Part shown: positions 42,004-51,887 of the stretch, in pieces | Position numbering within the stretch: the stretch's first letter is position 1 | How the letters are laid out: every line of letters begins with the position of its first letter | Origin: Flavobacterium cucumis | Lineage (GTDB): Bacteria; Bacteroidota; Bacteroidia; Flavobacteriales; Flavobacteriaceae | Direction of reading: 5' to 3' | Length of the DNA stretch: 64,000 nucleotides | Assembly: GCF_900148835.1 (NCBI RefSeq) | Contig: NZ_FRYK01000003.1 | Coordinates: 186,001 to 250,000, forward strand | Translations under genes and position numbers: made by a program | The notes under the pieces: model-generated | Databases searched by the model: none | What the model was told of the DNA's origin: nothing | The model's input: the letters and a program-made list of their open reading frames with translations, nothing else

Positions 42004-42990
42004 ATGACTTCAAAAATTAAAAAAATTGGTGTTTTAACATCAGGTGGTGATTCACCTGGAATGAATGCTGCCATTCGTGCAGTAGTTAGAGCTTGCGCTT
42101 ATTACAATGTAGAATGTGTTGGTATTTACAGAGGGTATCAAGGAATGATTGAGGGGGACTTTAAAGATATGGGACCGCGTGATGTGAAAAATATCATCAA
42201 TAAAGGGGGAACTATTTTAAAATCAGCGCGTTCGGCAGATTTTCGAACAAAAGAAGGACGAAAGTTAGCTTATGATAATTTGACTGCCGCAGGAATTGAC
42301 TCTTTTGTAGTAATTGGTGGAGATGGTAGTTTCACTGGAGCAGAAATTTTTAATGAGGAATATAAGTTTCCAGTGATTGGAATACCAGGTACAATTGATA
42401 ATGATATTTATGGTACAAGTCACACGTTAGGATACGATACCGCATTAAACACAGTTATTGATGCTATTGATAAAATAAGAGATACAGCAAATTCGCACAA
42501 CAGATTATTTTTTGTTGAAGTAATGGGTAGAGATGCTGGACATATAGCATTAAACGCCGGAATTGGGGCAGGAGCAGAGGAAATTTTAATTCCCGAAGAA
42601 GATTTTGGTTTAGAGCGTTTAGTAGAATCATTAAAAAGAAGTAAGGACTCGGGAAAAACTTCAAGTATCGTCGTAGTTTCTGAAGGGGATAAAATTGGTA
42701 AAAATGTTTTTGAGTTGAAAGACTATATCGAAGAGAATATGCCAGAATATGACGTTCGTGTTTCGGTTTTGGGACATATGCAACGAGGAGGTTCCCCATC
42801 TTGTTTCGATAGAGTTCTAGCCTCAAGATTAGGGGTGAAAGCGGTAGAAACTTTATTGGAAGGAAAATCAAATTTTATGGTTGGTCTAAATCAAGATAAA
42901 GTAACCTTAACACCTTTAGAACAAGCTATTAAAGGACAAAGTGAAATCGATATGGAATTGGTTAAAGTATCTGATATCGTATCATCATAA
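42004..42990 (+). CDS. pfkA: ATP-dependent 6-phosphofructokinase
   Basis: Phosphorylates fructose 6-phosphate to fructose 1,6-bisphosphate. 328 residues. GVLTSGGDSPGMNAAIRAVV binds phosphate, GGDGSF (the Gly of GGDGS marks ATP rather than PPi use), PGTIDNDI carries the catalytic Asp, and VEVMGRDAGHIA binds substrate. First gene of a glycolytic cluster, 25 nt before gap. A near-match -7 box TAACTTTA lies at 41979-41986. Allosteric control cannot be read. Confidence 0.96.
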   Translation: MTSKIKKIGVLTSGGDSPGMNAAIRAVVRACAYYNVECVGIYRGYQGMIEGDFKDMGPRDVKNIINKGGTILKSARSADFRTKEGRKLAYDNLTAAGIDSFVVIGGDGSFTGAEIFNEEYKFPVIGIPGTIDNDIYGTSHTLGYDTALNTVIDAIDKIRDTANSHNRLFFVEVMGRDAGHIALNAGIGAGAEEILIPEEDFGLERLVESLKRSKDSGKTSSIVVVSEGDKIGKNVFELKDYIEENMPEYDVRVSVLGHMQRGGSPSCFDRVLASRLGVKAVETLLEGKSNFMVGLNQDKVTLTPLEQAIKGQSEIDMELVKVSDIVSS

Positions 42991-43000
42991 TAAAATGTAA

Positions 43001-44026
<1,026 letters not shown>

Positions 44027-44031
44027 AAAGC

Positions 44032-44083
44032 AAAGAGCAAAGAATTATAAATAAATAGGGTTATTTTCTTTGCTCTTTTTTTA
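44032..44083 (+). terminator. Terminator after gap
   Basis: AAAGAGCAAAGAA (44032-44044) pairs with TTCTTTGCTCTTT (44066-44078) around a 21-nt loop, followed by T residues. The 13-bp stem is perfect. The following kinase ATG is only 13 nt beyond, so read-through probably supplies part of its expression. Confidence 0.85.
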
Positions 44084-44095
44084 TACGCTAAAAAT

Positions 44096-44947
44096 ATGAA
44101 ATTATTAGTTGACAGTGGATCTACCAAAGCCGATTGGATTGCTATTGATGATAACGGAAAAGTACTATTCACAACACAAACTTTAGGTCTAAATCCAGAA
44201 GTTTTAGATAGAGAAGAAATTATAGCTCGCTTAGATGATAAATTTGATATTTCTCACAACAAGCACAAAGCAACCCATTTGTTCTTTTATGGCGCTGGTT
44301 GTGGAACGGACAGAATGAAAACGTTTCTCTCTGATGTTTTTCAATATTATTTTAAAAACGCTACAGTTGTAGTTCATGAAGATACTTATGCTGCTGTTTA
44401 TGCTACTACACCTAAGGATAGTGAAGCGATTGTTTGTATTTTAGGTACCGGTTCAAATTGCAGTTATTTTGATGGAAAAGTGTTGCATCAAAAAGTACAA
44501 TCATTAGGGTATATTGCAATGGATGATTGCTCAGGAAATCGTTTTGGGCGCCATTTATTAAGAGGGTATTATTTTAATAAAATGCCTAAAGAGTTGGCAG
44601 TAGAGTTTGAAGAAGAGTATAATGTAGATGCCGATTATATCAAACACAATTTGTACAAAGAGCCTAATCCAAATGCGTATTTAGCTACTTTTGCAAAGTT
44701 TCTAATTAAGCATAAAGATACCGAATTTTGTCAAAAGTTCATCCGTAAAGAAATGGAGAGTTTTGTAGAAAATTATATAGAACAATTTGACAATTGTAAG
44801 GAAGTTCCTGTTCATTTTGTTGGTTCAATAGCTTTTTATTTAAAAGATGAACTAACCGAAATCCTATCGAAGCGCAAGATCCAAATTGGAAATGTATTGC
44901 GTAGACCTATTGATGGATTAATTGCTTATCATATCATGAATAAATAA
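44096..44947 (+). CDS. BadF/BadG-type ATPase, N-acetylglucosamine kinase-like
   Basis: 283 residues of the ASKHA (sugar kinase/Hsp70/actin) fold. The phosphate-1 motif is LLVDSGSTKADWIAID, phosphate-2 is CILGTGSNCSYFDG, and the adenosine-type motif is VHFVGSIAFYLKDEL. These fit N-acetylglucosamine kinase-like BadF/BcrA proteins of Bacteroidota. Sugar specificity is not proven. It sits between gap and mgsA in the glycolytic cluster, enclosed by terminators. Confidence 0.85.
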   Translation: MKLLVDSGSTKADWIAIDDNGKVLFTTQTLGLNPEVLDREEIIARLDDKFDISHNKHKATHLFFYGAGCGTDRMKTFLSDVFQYYFKNATVVVHEDTYAAVYATTPKDSEAIVCILGTGSNCSYFDGKVLHQKVQSLGYIAMDDCSGNRFGRHLLRGYYFNKMPKELAVEFEEEYNVDADYIKHNLYKEPNPNAYLATFAKFLIKHKDTEFCQKFIRKEMESFVENYIEQFDNCKEVPVHFVGSIAFYLKDELTEILSKRKIQIGNVLRRPIDGLIAYHIMNK

Positions 44948-44951
44948 TTCT

Positions 44952-44986
44952 AAATCCCATAACAAAAAAATGTTTTGGGATTTTTT
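44952..44986 (+). terminator. Terminator after the sugar kinase gene
   Basis: AAATCCCA (44952-44959) pairs with TGGGATTT (44976-44983), with extra inner AACA/TGTT pairs, and six T residues follow the GGGA. Confidence 0.8.
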
Positions 44987-44990
44987 ATTT

Positions 44991-44998
44991 TATATTTG
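44991..44998 (+). promoter_or_regulatory. -7 box TATATTTG of mgsA
   Basis: An exact -7 element 17 nt before the ATG at 45016. It directly follows the terminator of the previous gene, so mgsA has its own promoter. Confidence 0.6.
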
Positions 44999-45015
44999 TT
45001 TAGAAATTTAGTACA

Positions 45016-45387
45016 ATGGAAATCGCAATAATAGCCCATGATGGTAAAAAAGCCGACATGGTTCAGTTTTTAAATAAAAATAAAAACCTTCTTTTAAAAG
45101 AAAACATCAAAATCATTGCAACTGGTACCACTGGAAGTAGAGCCGAAAAAGCGGGATTTAAAGTAAAGAAGATGCTTTCTGGACCTCTAGGGGGAGATGC
45201 TCAAATTGCTGCTCGTGTGGCAGAAGGAAAAACAAAAATGGTGTTGTTTTTTAAAGATCCGAATTCCAGTCATGCTCATGAAGCCGATATCAATATGTTA
45301 ATCAGAATTTGTGATGTACACAATGTACCTTTGGCAACCAATGAAGCTACAGCCCAACTATTATTATTAAGTTTAGAGGAGAGGTAA
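45016..45387 (+). CDS. mgsA: Methylglyoxal synthase
   Basis: Converts dihydroxyacetone phosphate to methylglyoxal, a bypass of lower glycolysis under phosphate stress. 123 residues, at the short end of the family. AIIAHDGKKADMV (phosphate and catalytic region), ATGTTGSRAEKA, GPLGGDAQIAARV (with the catalytic Asp) and FKDPNSSHAHEADINMLIR are all present, including the late His of the family. Its place after pfkA and gap suggests joint control of triose-phosphate flux. Confidence 0.93.
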   Translation: MEIAIIAHDGKKADMVQFLNKNKNLLLKENIKIIATGTTGSRAEKAGFKVKKMLSGPLGGDAQIAARVAEGKTKMVLFFKDPNSSHAHEADINMLIRICDVHNVPLATNEATAQLLLLSLEER

Positions 45388-45393
45388 ATAGTA

Positions 45394-46155
45394 TTAGATG
45401 ATTTTTTTGATTACCCTAAGTTTATGGGTATGTCTGTTTACTTCAGCATTGTAGATCCCTAGATGATCTAAACGATCTATACGAACTTTTCCAGAGGCAT
45501 GTATGATATAATTATTTTCCATCATAATGCCTACGTGTATGATGTTTCCTTCTTCATTATCAAAAAAAGCCAAGTCACCAGGTTCGCTCTCTTCAATAAA
45601 ACTTAAAGCTTCTCCTTGACTCGCTTGTTGCGATGCGTCTCTTAAAAGCGAGTAACCGTTTAATTTATAAACCATTTGCGTAAAACCAGAACAATCAATT
45701 CCAAAAGGCGTTTTCCCACCCCATAAATAAGGGCTATTCAAATACATGAATGCCGTTTTAACCAATTCTGATTTTGGCTTTTGACCACAAATTTTAATAC
45801 CTTCAAAACTATATTTATTGGTATTGATTTCTTCATTATCTAAAAAGGATAATGAAGCGCCTAATGTGATAGAAGTTAATTGATTATTTGGAGTAGTAAT
45901 GTATTCCACTAAATCTGCATTTAGTACTATTGGAATGTCATTTAAGATACCATATTGTTCTTCTGAAATGGTTTGATATTGTTTCGCGTCTATCCATCCA
46001 ATATAATTGTCAAATGCCAATTCCACCTGAATCCATTTGGCGGTCATTTCTAAAATTTTGAAGTGCTCACCAAACAACAATTGCGTCACTTGTTCGCTTT
46101 TATCACTGGCTTCTGCTCTAACGGGTACTATGGCTAAATTACAAATTCCAAACAT
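45394..46155 (-). CDS. NlpC/P60 (C40) peptidase with SH3-like domains
   Basis: 253 residues. Two bacterial SH3-like domains (about 5-60 and 75-120) precede the NlpC/P60 domain. The catalytic Cys155 is in GIDCSGFT, His207 in HVGI and the third residue His219 in YIIHASG. Such enzymes cut peptidoglycan stem peptides. No signal peptide is visible at the ATG, unusual for a cell-wall hydrolase; either it is cytoplasmic (murein peptide recycling) or exported by another route. It has its own -7 box and lies opposite mgsA with 6 bp between stops. Confidence 0.88.
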   Translation of the reverse strand: MFGICNLAIVPVRAEASDKSEQVTQLLFGEHFKILEMTAKWIQVELAFDNYIGWIDAKQYQTISEEQYGILNDIPIVLNADLVEYITTPNNQLTSITLGASLSFLDNEEINTNKYSFEGIKICGQKPKSELVKTAFMYLNSPYLWGGKTPFGIDCSGFTQMVYKLNGYSLLRDASQQASQGEALSFIEESEPGDLAFFDNEEGNIIHVGIMMENNYIIHASGKVRIDRLDHLGIYNAEVNRHTHKLRVIKKII

Positions 46156-46195
46156 GTTGGGTCAGAATAAAAATGGTGAATTAAGAATTTAATTA

Positions 46196-46203
46196 CAAAT
46201 GTA
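46196..46203 (-). promoter_or_regulatory. -7 box TACATTTG of the NlpC/P60 gene
   Basis: An exact -7 element on the minus strand, 40 nt before the ATG at 46155, in the gap after the thiolase stop. Confidence 0.5.
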
Positions 46204-46241
46204 GTTAAAAATCAAAATTCACCATTCATAAAAGTTATAAA

Positions 46242-47420
46242 TTATGCTCTTTCAATTACAATAGCAGATGCACCTCCACCACCATTACAGATAGCAGCTG
46301 CACCAATCTTAGCATTATTTTGGTTTAATACACTTATTAAAGTAACGATAATTCTCGCTCCAGAACATCCTAGAGGATGACCTAAAGAAACGGCTCCACC
46401 GTTAACATTAATTTTGCTATTATCTAGTCCTAAAATTTTTGCATTCGCTAATCCTACAACCGAAAAGGCTTCGTTAAATTCGAAGAAATCGACATCCGAG
46501 ATTGCGATTCCCGCTTTGTCTAATGCTTTTGGTAATGCTTTTGCTGGTGCTGTAGTAAACCATTTTGGTTCTTGCGCCGCATCCGCATAAGATTTAATAT
46601 AAGCTAAAGGTTTTAATCCTAGCGATTGTGCTTTCTCTTCACTCATAAGTACTAAAGCTGCAGCACCATCATTAATAGTTGAGGCATTGGCAGCAGTTAC
46701 CGTTCCGTCTTTAGTAAATACAGGGGCTAATGAAGGAATTTTGTCTAATTTTACATTAGTAAATTCTTCGTCTTTAGTAACAATAATAGCATCTCCTCTT
46801 CTTTGAGGTACTTCGACAGAAACAATTTCCGTATCGAATTTACCCGCTTCCCAAGCAGCTGCTGAACGCTCATAGGATTGAATGGCGAAGTTATCTTGCT
46901 CTTCTCTTGAGATATTGTGTTCTGACGCACATAAGTCCGCACAAACCCCCATAGCGTTGTTGTCATAAGCATCAGTAAGTCCGTCTTTCTGCATTCCATC
47001 CACTAAAGAGGTTGGTCCAAATTTTACGCCATTTCTTAAGTGAACATAATGAGGAATCAAACTCATGTTTTCCATACCCCCGGCAACTACGATTTCAGCA
47101 TCACCTGCCATGATAGCTTGCGCACCTTGCATTACAGCTTTCATCCCGCTTGCGCAAACTTTATTCACAGTAGTACAAGCTACACTTTCTGATAAACCAG
47201 CATATAAAGCAGCTTGTCTAGCAGGCGCTTGTCCGTTTCCAGCTTGAACAACATTACCCATTAATACTTCGTCAACTAATGCAGGGTCTAAATTGATTTT
47301 ATTTAAAGCGCCTTTAATGGCAGCAGCACCTAATTTTGTAGCAGGTACACTAGATAAAGCTCCCATGAAACTTCCTATTGGAGTTCTAACGGCAGAAACA
47401 ATAACTACTTTTTTATTCAT
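46242..47420 (-). CDS. Acetyl-CoA C-acyltransferase (thiolase)
   Basis: 392 residues. The nucleophile Cys89 is in NKVCASGMKAV, the NEAF box in FFEFNEAFSVVGLANA, and the second catalytic Cys in the late GGGGAS region follows GHPLGCSGARI. The length and motif set fit biosynthetic or degradative acetyl-CoA acetyltransferase; AtoB-like and FadA-like roles cannot be told apart by eye. It stands alone, with a near-match -7 box (TAAATTCG) upstream. The upstream gap to the tRNAs (47421-47622) shows nothing else recognisable. Confidence 0.93.
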   Translation of the reverse strand: MNKKVVIVSAVRTPIGSFMGALSSVPATKLGAAAIKGALNKINLDPALVDEVLMGNVVQAGNGQAPARQAALYAGLSESVACTTVNKVCASGMKAVMQGAQAIMAGDAEIVVAGGMENMSLIPHYVHLRNGVKFGPTSLVDGMQKDGLTDAYDNNAMGVCADLCASEHNISREEQDNFAIQSYERSAAAWEAGKFDTEIVSVEVPQRRGDAIIVTKDEEFTNVKLDKIPSLAPVFTKDGTVTAANASTINDGAAALVLMSEEKAQSLGLKPLAYIKSYADAAQEPKWFTTAPAKALPKALDKAGIAISDVDFFEFNEAFSVVGLANAKILGLDNSKINVNGGAVSLGHPLGCSGARIIVTLISVLNQNNAKIGAAAICNGGGGASAIVIERA

Positions 47421-47622
47421 GATAAATAGGTTTTTTATTTGAATTGCGAATTTACTATTTTTATTCGAATTGCGGTAAGCTTTTTGTTGATATTCTAGCT
47501 TGCAGTCCTTTATTATTTTGATATTACTAATTTTATATTGATTTTAGTAAAATGCTATCGTGTTGATTGTAAGCGTTTTTTTATAGAATTGAAAAATATA
47601 TTTAAAAAAACTGTTGAAATTG

Positions 47623-47654
47623 TTGTATAATTAAGAATGAAAGTATACATTTGC
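47623..47654 (+). promoter_or_regulatory. Promoter of the tRNA operon (TTG-N21-TACATTTG)
   Basis: TTG at 47623-47625 and exact -7 box TACATTTG at 47647-47654 with 21-bp spacing, 36 nt before the first tRNA. Confidence 0.65.
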
Positions 47655-47689
47655 AACCGCAAAAAAGATAAGTTCTTACAAGAAAATAG

Positions 47690-47772
47690 GAGAGGTGCCG
47701 GAGTGGTAACGGAGCAGATTGCTAATCTGTCGACGGGTAACCGTCGCCAGGGTTCGAGTCCCTGTCTCTCCG
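47690..47772 (+). tRNA. tRNA-Ser(GCT)
   Basis: Acceptor GGAGAGG pairs with TCTCTCC (one wobble), anticodon loop TTGCTAA with anticodon GCT at 47722-47724, a class II variable arm GACGGGTAACCGTC, T arm CAGGG/CCCTG with TTCGAGT. Discriminator G at 47772; CCA is not encoded. Decodes AGC/AGU serine codons. Confidence 0.96.
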
Positions 47773-47786
47773 CTTTTTTGATTTTG

Positions 47787-47861
47787 CGGGGTGTAGCGTA
47801 GCCCGGTTATCGCGCCTGCTTTGGGAGCAGGAGGCCGCAGGTTCGAATCCTGCCACCCCGA
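47787..47861 (+). tRNA. tRNA-Pro(TGG)
   Basis: Acceptor CGGGGTG pairs with CACCCCG; anticodon stem CCTGC/GCAGG with loop TTTGGGA, anticodon TGG at 47822-47824; T arm GCAGG/CCTGC. Discriminator A; no encoded CCA. It lies 14 nt after tRNA-Ser and is surely co-transcribed. Confidence 0.96.
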
Positions 47862-47875
47862 CGATAATAATTTTA

Positions 47876-47949
47876 GGTTGCGTAGCTCAGCTGGATAGAG
47901 CAACTCACTTCTAATGAGTAGGTCCCAGGTTCGAATCCTGGCGCGATCA
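47876..47949 (+). tRNA. tRNA-Arg(TCT)
   Basis: Acceptor GGTTGCG pairs with CGCGATC (two wobbles), D arm with GCTC/GAGC, anticodon stem ACTCA/TGAGT with loop CTTCTAA, anticodon TCT at 47910-47912, T arm CCAGG/CCTGG. Discriminator A. Decodes AGA/AGG, the main Arg codons of AT-rich genomes. Confidence 0.95.
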
Positions 47950-47950
47950 C

Positions 47951-47979
47951 AAAAAGCCTTGCATTTGCAAGGCTTTTTT
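47951..47979 (+). terminator. Terminator of the tRNA operon
   Basis: AAAAAGCCTTGC (47951-47962) pairs perfectly with GCAAGGCTTTTT (47967-47978) around the loop ATTT; it begins 2 nt after the last tRNA. Confidence 0.9.
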
Positions 47980-48066
47980 GTTTTCCAGAATTTCTATTTT
48001 AAGAAAATCTTATCCTGCCATAGTTATTTCTTATTAATAGGATAAACCAAAAGTTGAATATTTTCG

Positions 48067-48074
48067 TATTTTTG
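48067..48074 (+). promoter_or_regulatory. -7 box TATTTTTG of yaaA
   Basis: An exact -7 element 20 nt before the ATG at 48095. Confidence 0.5.
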
Positions 48075-48094
48075 AAAAACAGAAAAAATAAATC

Positions 48095-48853
48095 ATGAAA
48101 ATTGTTATATCGCCAGCAAAATCGCTAAACTACGAGAGCCCTTTACCAATTTCTAACTATACCGAACCCGATTTTTTATCAAAATCCGAAACCATTCAAA
48201 AAACTTTAAAAAAACAAAAGCCTAAGCAATTGATGGCGCTTATGGATATTTCTGAAAAGTTAGCCGAATTAAATTGGCAACGCAATCAAGAATGGAGTAT
48301 TCCTTTTTCTCCTGAAAATGCTCGCCCAGCGGTGTATGCTTTTGATGGGGATGTTTATACAGGATTAGATGTGTATTCGTTACCAGCAGAAAAAGTAGCT
48401 GTTTTACAAGAAAAATTGCGCATCCTTTCGGGTTTGTACGGACTTCTAAAACCTTTAGATTTAATGCAACCCTATCGCTTAGAAATGGGAACTTCTATTG
48501 CTATTGGAACCAAGAAAAATCTATACGAATTCTGGAAGAAAACCATAACGGATACTTTAAACAAAGAACTTTCTAAAGAGGAATTATTTCTAAATTTAGC
48601 TAGCAACGAATATTTTAGTGCGGTTGACACTAAAGCATTAAAAGTTCCAGTCATTACTCCAGAATTCAAAGATTACAAAGACGGAAAATTGAAAATGATT
48701 AGTTTCTTCGCCAAAAAAGCAAGAGGTTTAATGGTGCGCTACATAATCGATACGAATGCTGAAACCATTGAAGATTTGAAAGGTTTTAACTATGAAGGTT
48801 ATGCTTTTGATGCCAATTTAAGTAAAGGGAATACTTTGGTTTTTACAAGATAA
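48095..48853 (+). CDS. yaaA: YaaA family protein (peroxide stress, DUF328)
   Basis: 252 residues, cytoplasmic. The N-terminus MKIVISPAKSLNYESPLPIS is the family hallmark, together with PARPAVYAFDGDVYTGLD-like and LRILSGLYGLLKPLDLMQPY segments and the C-terminal FFAKKARGLMVRYII. In E. coli YaaA lowers free iron and limits Fenton damage during peroxide stress; this role is transferred by homology. A single gene between the tRNA terminator and a convergent terminator. Confidence 0.93.
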   Translation: MKIVISPAKSLNYESPLPISNYTEPDFLSKSETIQKTLKKQKPKQLMALMDISEKLAELNWQRNQEWSIPFSPENARPAVYAFDGDVYTGLDVYSLPAEKVAVLQEKLRILSGLYGLLKPLDLMQPYRLEMGTSIAIGTKKNLYEFWKKTITDTLNKELSKEELFLNLASNEYFSAVDTKALKVPVITPEFKDYKDGKLKMISFFAKKARGLMVRYIIDTNAETIEDLKGFNYEGYAFDANLSKGNTLVFTR

Positions 48854-48864
48854 ATGAGGTATAA

Positions 48865-48900
48865 AAAAATCCCAAATTCATTACAAATTTGGGATTTAAT
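48865..48900. terminator. Bidirectional terminator yaaA/flotillin
   Basis: AAATCCCAAATT (48868-48879) pairs perfectly with AATTTGGGATTT (48886-48897), with an A-tract before and T residues after, between convergent genes. Confidence 0.85.
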
Positions 48901-48916
48901 ATTATAAGTTCTAAAA

Positions 48917-50437
48917 TTATTTTACTTCTTCAGTTGGAATAACTTCCGTAGAACTTGAAGCATCTTTTGGCATATCTTCACCCTTTAAATACGTGGGTAA
49001 ATTTAACCCAGCCATATTAAATAAATCGTTTAATGGCGGAACGGTTTTCATCATTCCAGAAACGAAATTCGCAGTCGAACCATTGCCATCGGTATTATTT
49101 CCAGAATCCCAAACCGTGATTTTATCAATCTTGATGTTTTTAACGGCTTCCACTTGAGTTTTAACCAATTCTGGTAATTTTTCAATTAATAACAATTGGA
49201 AGGCTTTTGTTGGATCACCACCAGCAGCACTTACGACTTCTCGGTAACCTTCTGCTTGTTTCGTTAAGATTTCATACAAACCTTTTGCTTCAGCTTCCAT
49301 TTTTGCAAAAATCGCATCGGCTTCTCCTTTTGCTTGTACTCTAATTCTCTCCGCTTCAGCTTGTGCATCAATAACGGCTTTTTGTTTCGCAATTTCTGCC
49401 GGAATTACAATATTCGCATTTTGTGTGGAACGTTCTCTTTCAGCACGAGCCGCTTCTGCTTTTTGTTCGGCAACATACGATTCTTCTAATGCTTTTGCTT
49501 GTTGTACTTTCTCAGATGCTAAAGCAATGCGTAAGGCCTCTGCTTCTTTTTCACGTCTAGCAGCTTCCGATTGTGCAATGGCAATTTTTGCCTCATTTTC
49601 TCCTTGAATTGCAATTGCATTTGCTTCTGAAGTAGCAACACGTGTATCTCTTTGTGCTTCTGCTTTTCCGATACTTTCATCTTTGAAGGCAGCCGCAATA
49701 CTTACTTCTCTATCTTTATTGGTAATCGCAATTTTAACGTCACGATCTCTATGTGTTTCCGCAATTTGAACGTCTTTTTCACGATCCGCCATTGCTTTAC
49801 CAGTTTCCCCAATTTTCTCTTGCTCAGCAACCGAAATTTTCGCTTCGTTAATCGCTTTTGCAGCTGCTTCTTTTCCTAAAGCCTCGATATAACCTGACTC
49901 GTCTTTGATATCGGTAACGTTAACGTTGATTAACTTTAAACCAATTTTCTTTAGTTCCGAATCTACGTTTTTCGAAATGTTATCTAAGAATTTATCTCTA
50001 TCCGAGTTGATTTCTTCAATTGTCATGGTTGCGATAACCAAGCGCAATTGTCCAAATAATATATCTTTTGCCAATTCCTGAATTTGCTCTGGTGCTAAAC
50101 CTAATAAACGCTCAGCAGCTGTATTCATACTATCTGTTTCTGTTGAAATTGCGATAGTAAATCGACACGGAACATCTACACGAATATTTTGACGAGAAAG
50201 CGCATTAGTTAAATTCGCTTCAATTGAAATTGGTTTTAAATCTAAAAATGAATAATCCTGAATTACTGGCCAAATAAAAGCTCCGCCACCGTGAACACAC
50301 TTAGCTGATGTGCCACCCGTTTTTCCATAAATAACTAAAATTTTGTCTGAAGGACATCTTTTGTAACGCGAAATTAAGGTCACGAAAGTAACGAATAGCA
50401 CAAAAGCGGCTACTACAATAATAATGATTTGTGTCAT
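48917..50437 (-). CDS. Flotillin-like SPFH protein
   Basis: 506 residues. An N-terminal membrane helix (IIIIVVAAFVLFVTFVTLIS) is followed by the SPFH/band-7 domain (about 28-190), then a long Ala/Glu-rich coiled coil (about 190-400, e.g. AKISVAEQEKIGETGKAMAD) and a C-terminal tail. Flotillins oligomerise as membrane scaffolds (functional microdomains). The coiled coil has repeated KDRDVKIAITN-like heptads. It lies 12 nt after an NfeD-like gene, the classic flotillin partner in the same operon. Confidence 0.94.
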   Translation of the reverse strand: MTQIIIIVVAAFVLFVTFVTLISRYKRCPSDKILVIYGKTGGTSAKCVHGGGAFIWPVIQDYSFLDLKPISIEANLTNALSRQNIRVDVPCRFTIAISTETDSMNTAAERLLGLAPEQIQELAKDILFGQLRLVIATMTIEEINSDRDKFLDNISKNVDSELKKIGLKLINVNVTDIKDESGYIEALGKEAAAKAINEAKISVAEQEKIGETGKAMADREKDVQIAETHRDRDVKIAITNKDREVSIAAAFKDESIGKAEAQRDTRVATSEANAIAIQGENEAKIAIAQSEAARREKEAEALRIALASEKVQQAKALEESYVAEQKAEAARAERERSTQNANIVIPAEIAKQKAVIDAQAEAERIRVQAKGEADAIFAKMEAEAKGLYEILTKQAEGYREVVSAAGGDPTKAFQLLLIEKLPELVKTQVEAVKNIKIDKITVWDSGNNTDGNGSTANFVSGMMKTVPPLNDLFNMAGLNLPTYLKGEDMPKDASSSTEVIPTEEVK

Positions 50438-50449
50438 ATAAATAAAGGA

Positions 50450-51007
50450 TTAGATTTTTTCTACAATAACTAAATTGTGCGCTACAGCTACTACTTTTAC
50501 AGCACTGCCTGACGCCAATTTTTCAGATGAATTGGTGATAGCGTCCAATTCATGAAACGAACCATTCACACTGATTTGAATTTTTCCTTTCCCTGATTTA
50601 GCTTCGGGAATGGTTAAATATACTTCAGCTGTTTTATTAATAGTATTTTCAATTTTGAAGCTATTGTCTTCCGAAAGTTTTAAAATTTGTTTGATTAAAA
50701 AAAAGAAAACAGCCACAAAAAGAATTCCGACTAAAACCGAAATTCCAATTAGCATTGTTTTGTTTTCAATTGATTGATAAAACGAAATTCCAGTCCAACT
50801 AAATCCCAATAAAAAGTTGATTAAGTTGCGAAGGGTAAACAATTCAAATGGCATGTCGCCATCCCCTCCATCAGTATCGGCATCGGTTTCAGAACCGCTC
50901 AATCCAATGAAAGTGGAAATGGTTTGTAATAGAAAAAAGATACTCACCGGTAACGCAATGTACCAAAAAGCCTTGAGTAGTGGCTCGTAATGTTCAAGAA
51001 AGTTCAT
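50450..51007 (-). CDS. NfeD-like membrane protein, flotillin partner
   Basis: 185 residues. Membrane segments near 14-34, 58-77 and 86-110, then a C-terminal OB-fold-like domain (TAEVYLTIPEAKSGKGKIQI, SGSAVKVVAVAHNLVIVEKI), the NfeD1b layout. An Asp-rich loop (SETDADTDGGDGDMP) lies between the first two helices. NfeD proteins bind flotillin/stomatin scaffolds. No protease domain is fused. It is the first gene of the two-gene operon. Confidence 0.88.
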   Translation of the reverse strand: MNFLEHYEPLLKAFWYIALPVSIFFLLQTISTFIGLSGSETDADTDGGDGDMPFELFTLRNLINFLLGFSWTGISFYQSIENKTMLIGISVLVGILFVAVFFFLIKQILKLSEDNSFKIENTINKTAEVYLTIPEAKSGKGKIQISVNGSFHELDAITNSSEKLASGSAVKVVAVAHNLVIVEKI

Positions 51008-51090
51008 AGTTGTCAGTTGGTTTTGTAATTATACGATTACTTTTACAAAAAGTTACAATTTACAAAAAATTACTATGAACTTTCTTAATT

Positions 51091-51852
51091 TTATTTAATT
51101 TTATTGATAAATTTTAAAATGTCTGAAATCGGATTTTCCTTCAAGAAGTTGATAAAAGCACTTCCAATAATCGCTCCTTTTTGATGTTGCGTAGCTTGTT
51201 GAAATGATTCTTCGTCTTTAATTCCAAAACCAACAATTTGTGGGTTTTTCAAACTTAAATTGGAAATTCGTTTGAAATACTCCATTTGTTCAGAACCAAA
51301 ACCAGATTGACTTCCTGTAACGGCAGCCGAACTCACCATGTAAATAAAACTATCTGAAATGGCATCGATTTGTTGAATGCGCTCAACCGAAGTTTGGGGC
51401 GAAATCAAAAAGATGTTTTTCAAATGGTATTTTTCGAAAATAGCTTTGTATTCGGTTTCGTAAACATATAAGGGTAAATCAGGAATGATTAAGCCATCAA
51501 TTCCTACTTCGGCACATTTTTGACAAAATTGCTCTATTCCGAATTGCATCATCGGATTAAAATAACCCATAATTATCAAAGGGATTTGAACCGATTTTCG
51601 AATGTCTTTCAATTGCTCGAATAGGAGTGAAGTCGTCATGCCGTTTTCAATGGCAATTGTAGAACTTTCTTGAATAGTTGGACCGTCAGCTAAGGGATCG
51701 GAAAAGGGTAAACCAATTTCAATCATGTCCACGCCATTTTTCTCTAATTCTTGAATTATGGTTACCGTGTCGTTTAGTTTTGGAAATCCTGCTGTGAAAT
51801 AAATCGAAAGCAGTTTTTTATCTTCTTGTAATTTTTGGTTGATTCTGTTCAT
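51091..51852 (-). CDS. trpA: Tryptophan synthase alpha chain
   Basis: Cleaves indole-3-glycerol phosphate to indole and glyceraldehyde 3-phosphate, passing indole to TrpB. 253 residues of TIM-barrel form. MIEIGLPFSDPLADGPTIQ carries the two catalytic acids (Glu42 and Asp53 region); the phosphate site is in GFGIKDEES and GAIIGSAFI. Last gene of the trpEGDCFBA operon, 35 nt after trpB. No terminator was clearly seen in the 83 bp after it. Confidence 0.96.
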   Translation of the reverse strand: MNRINQKLQEDKKLLSIYFTAGFPKLNDTVTIIQELEKNGVDMIEIGLPFSDPLADGPTIQESSTIAIENGMTTSLLFEQLKDIRKSVQIPLIIMGYFNPMMQFGIEQFCQKCAEVGIDGLIIPDLPLYVYETEYKAIFEKYHLKNIFLISPQTSVERIQQIDAISDSFIYMVSSAAVTGSQSGFGSEQMEYFKRISNLSLKNPQIVGFGIKDEESFQQATQHQKGAIIGSAFINFLKENPISDILKFINKIK

Positions 51853-51887
51853 GTTATTTATTTTGGCTAATCACTTTTCACTTATTA

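Noticed and set aside
47676..47903. Minus-strand open frame over the tRNA genes
   Set aside because: It is the antisense of three well-formed tRNA genes; GC content of the tRNAs keeps it open.
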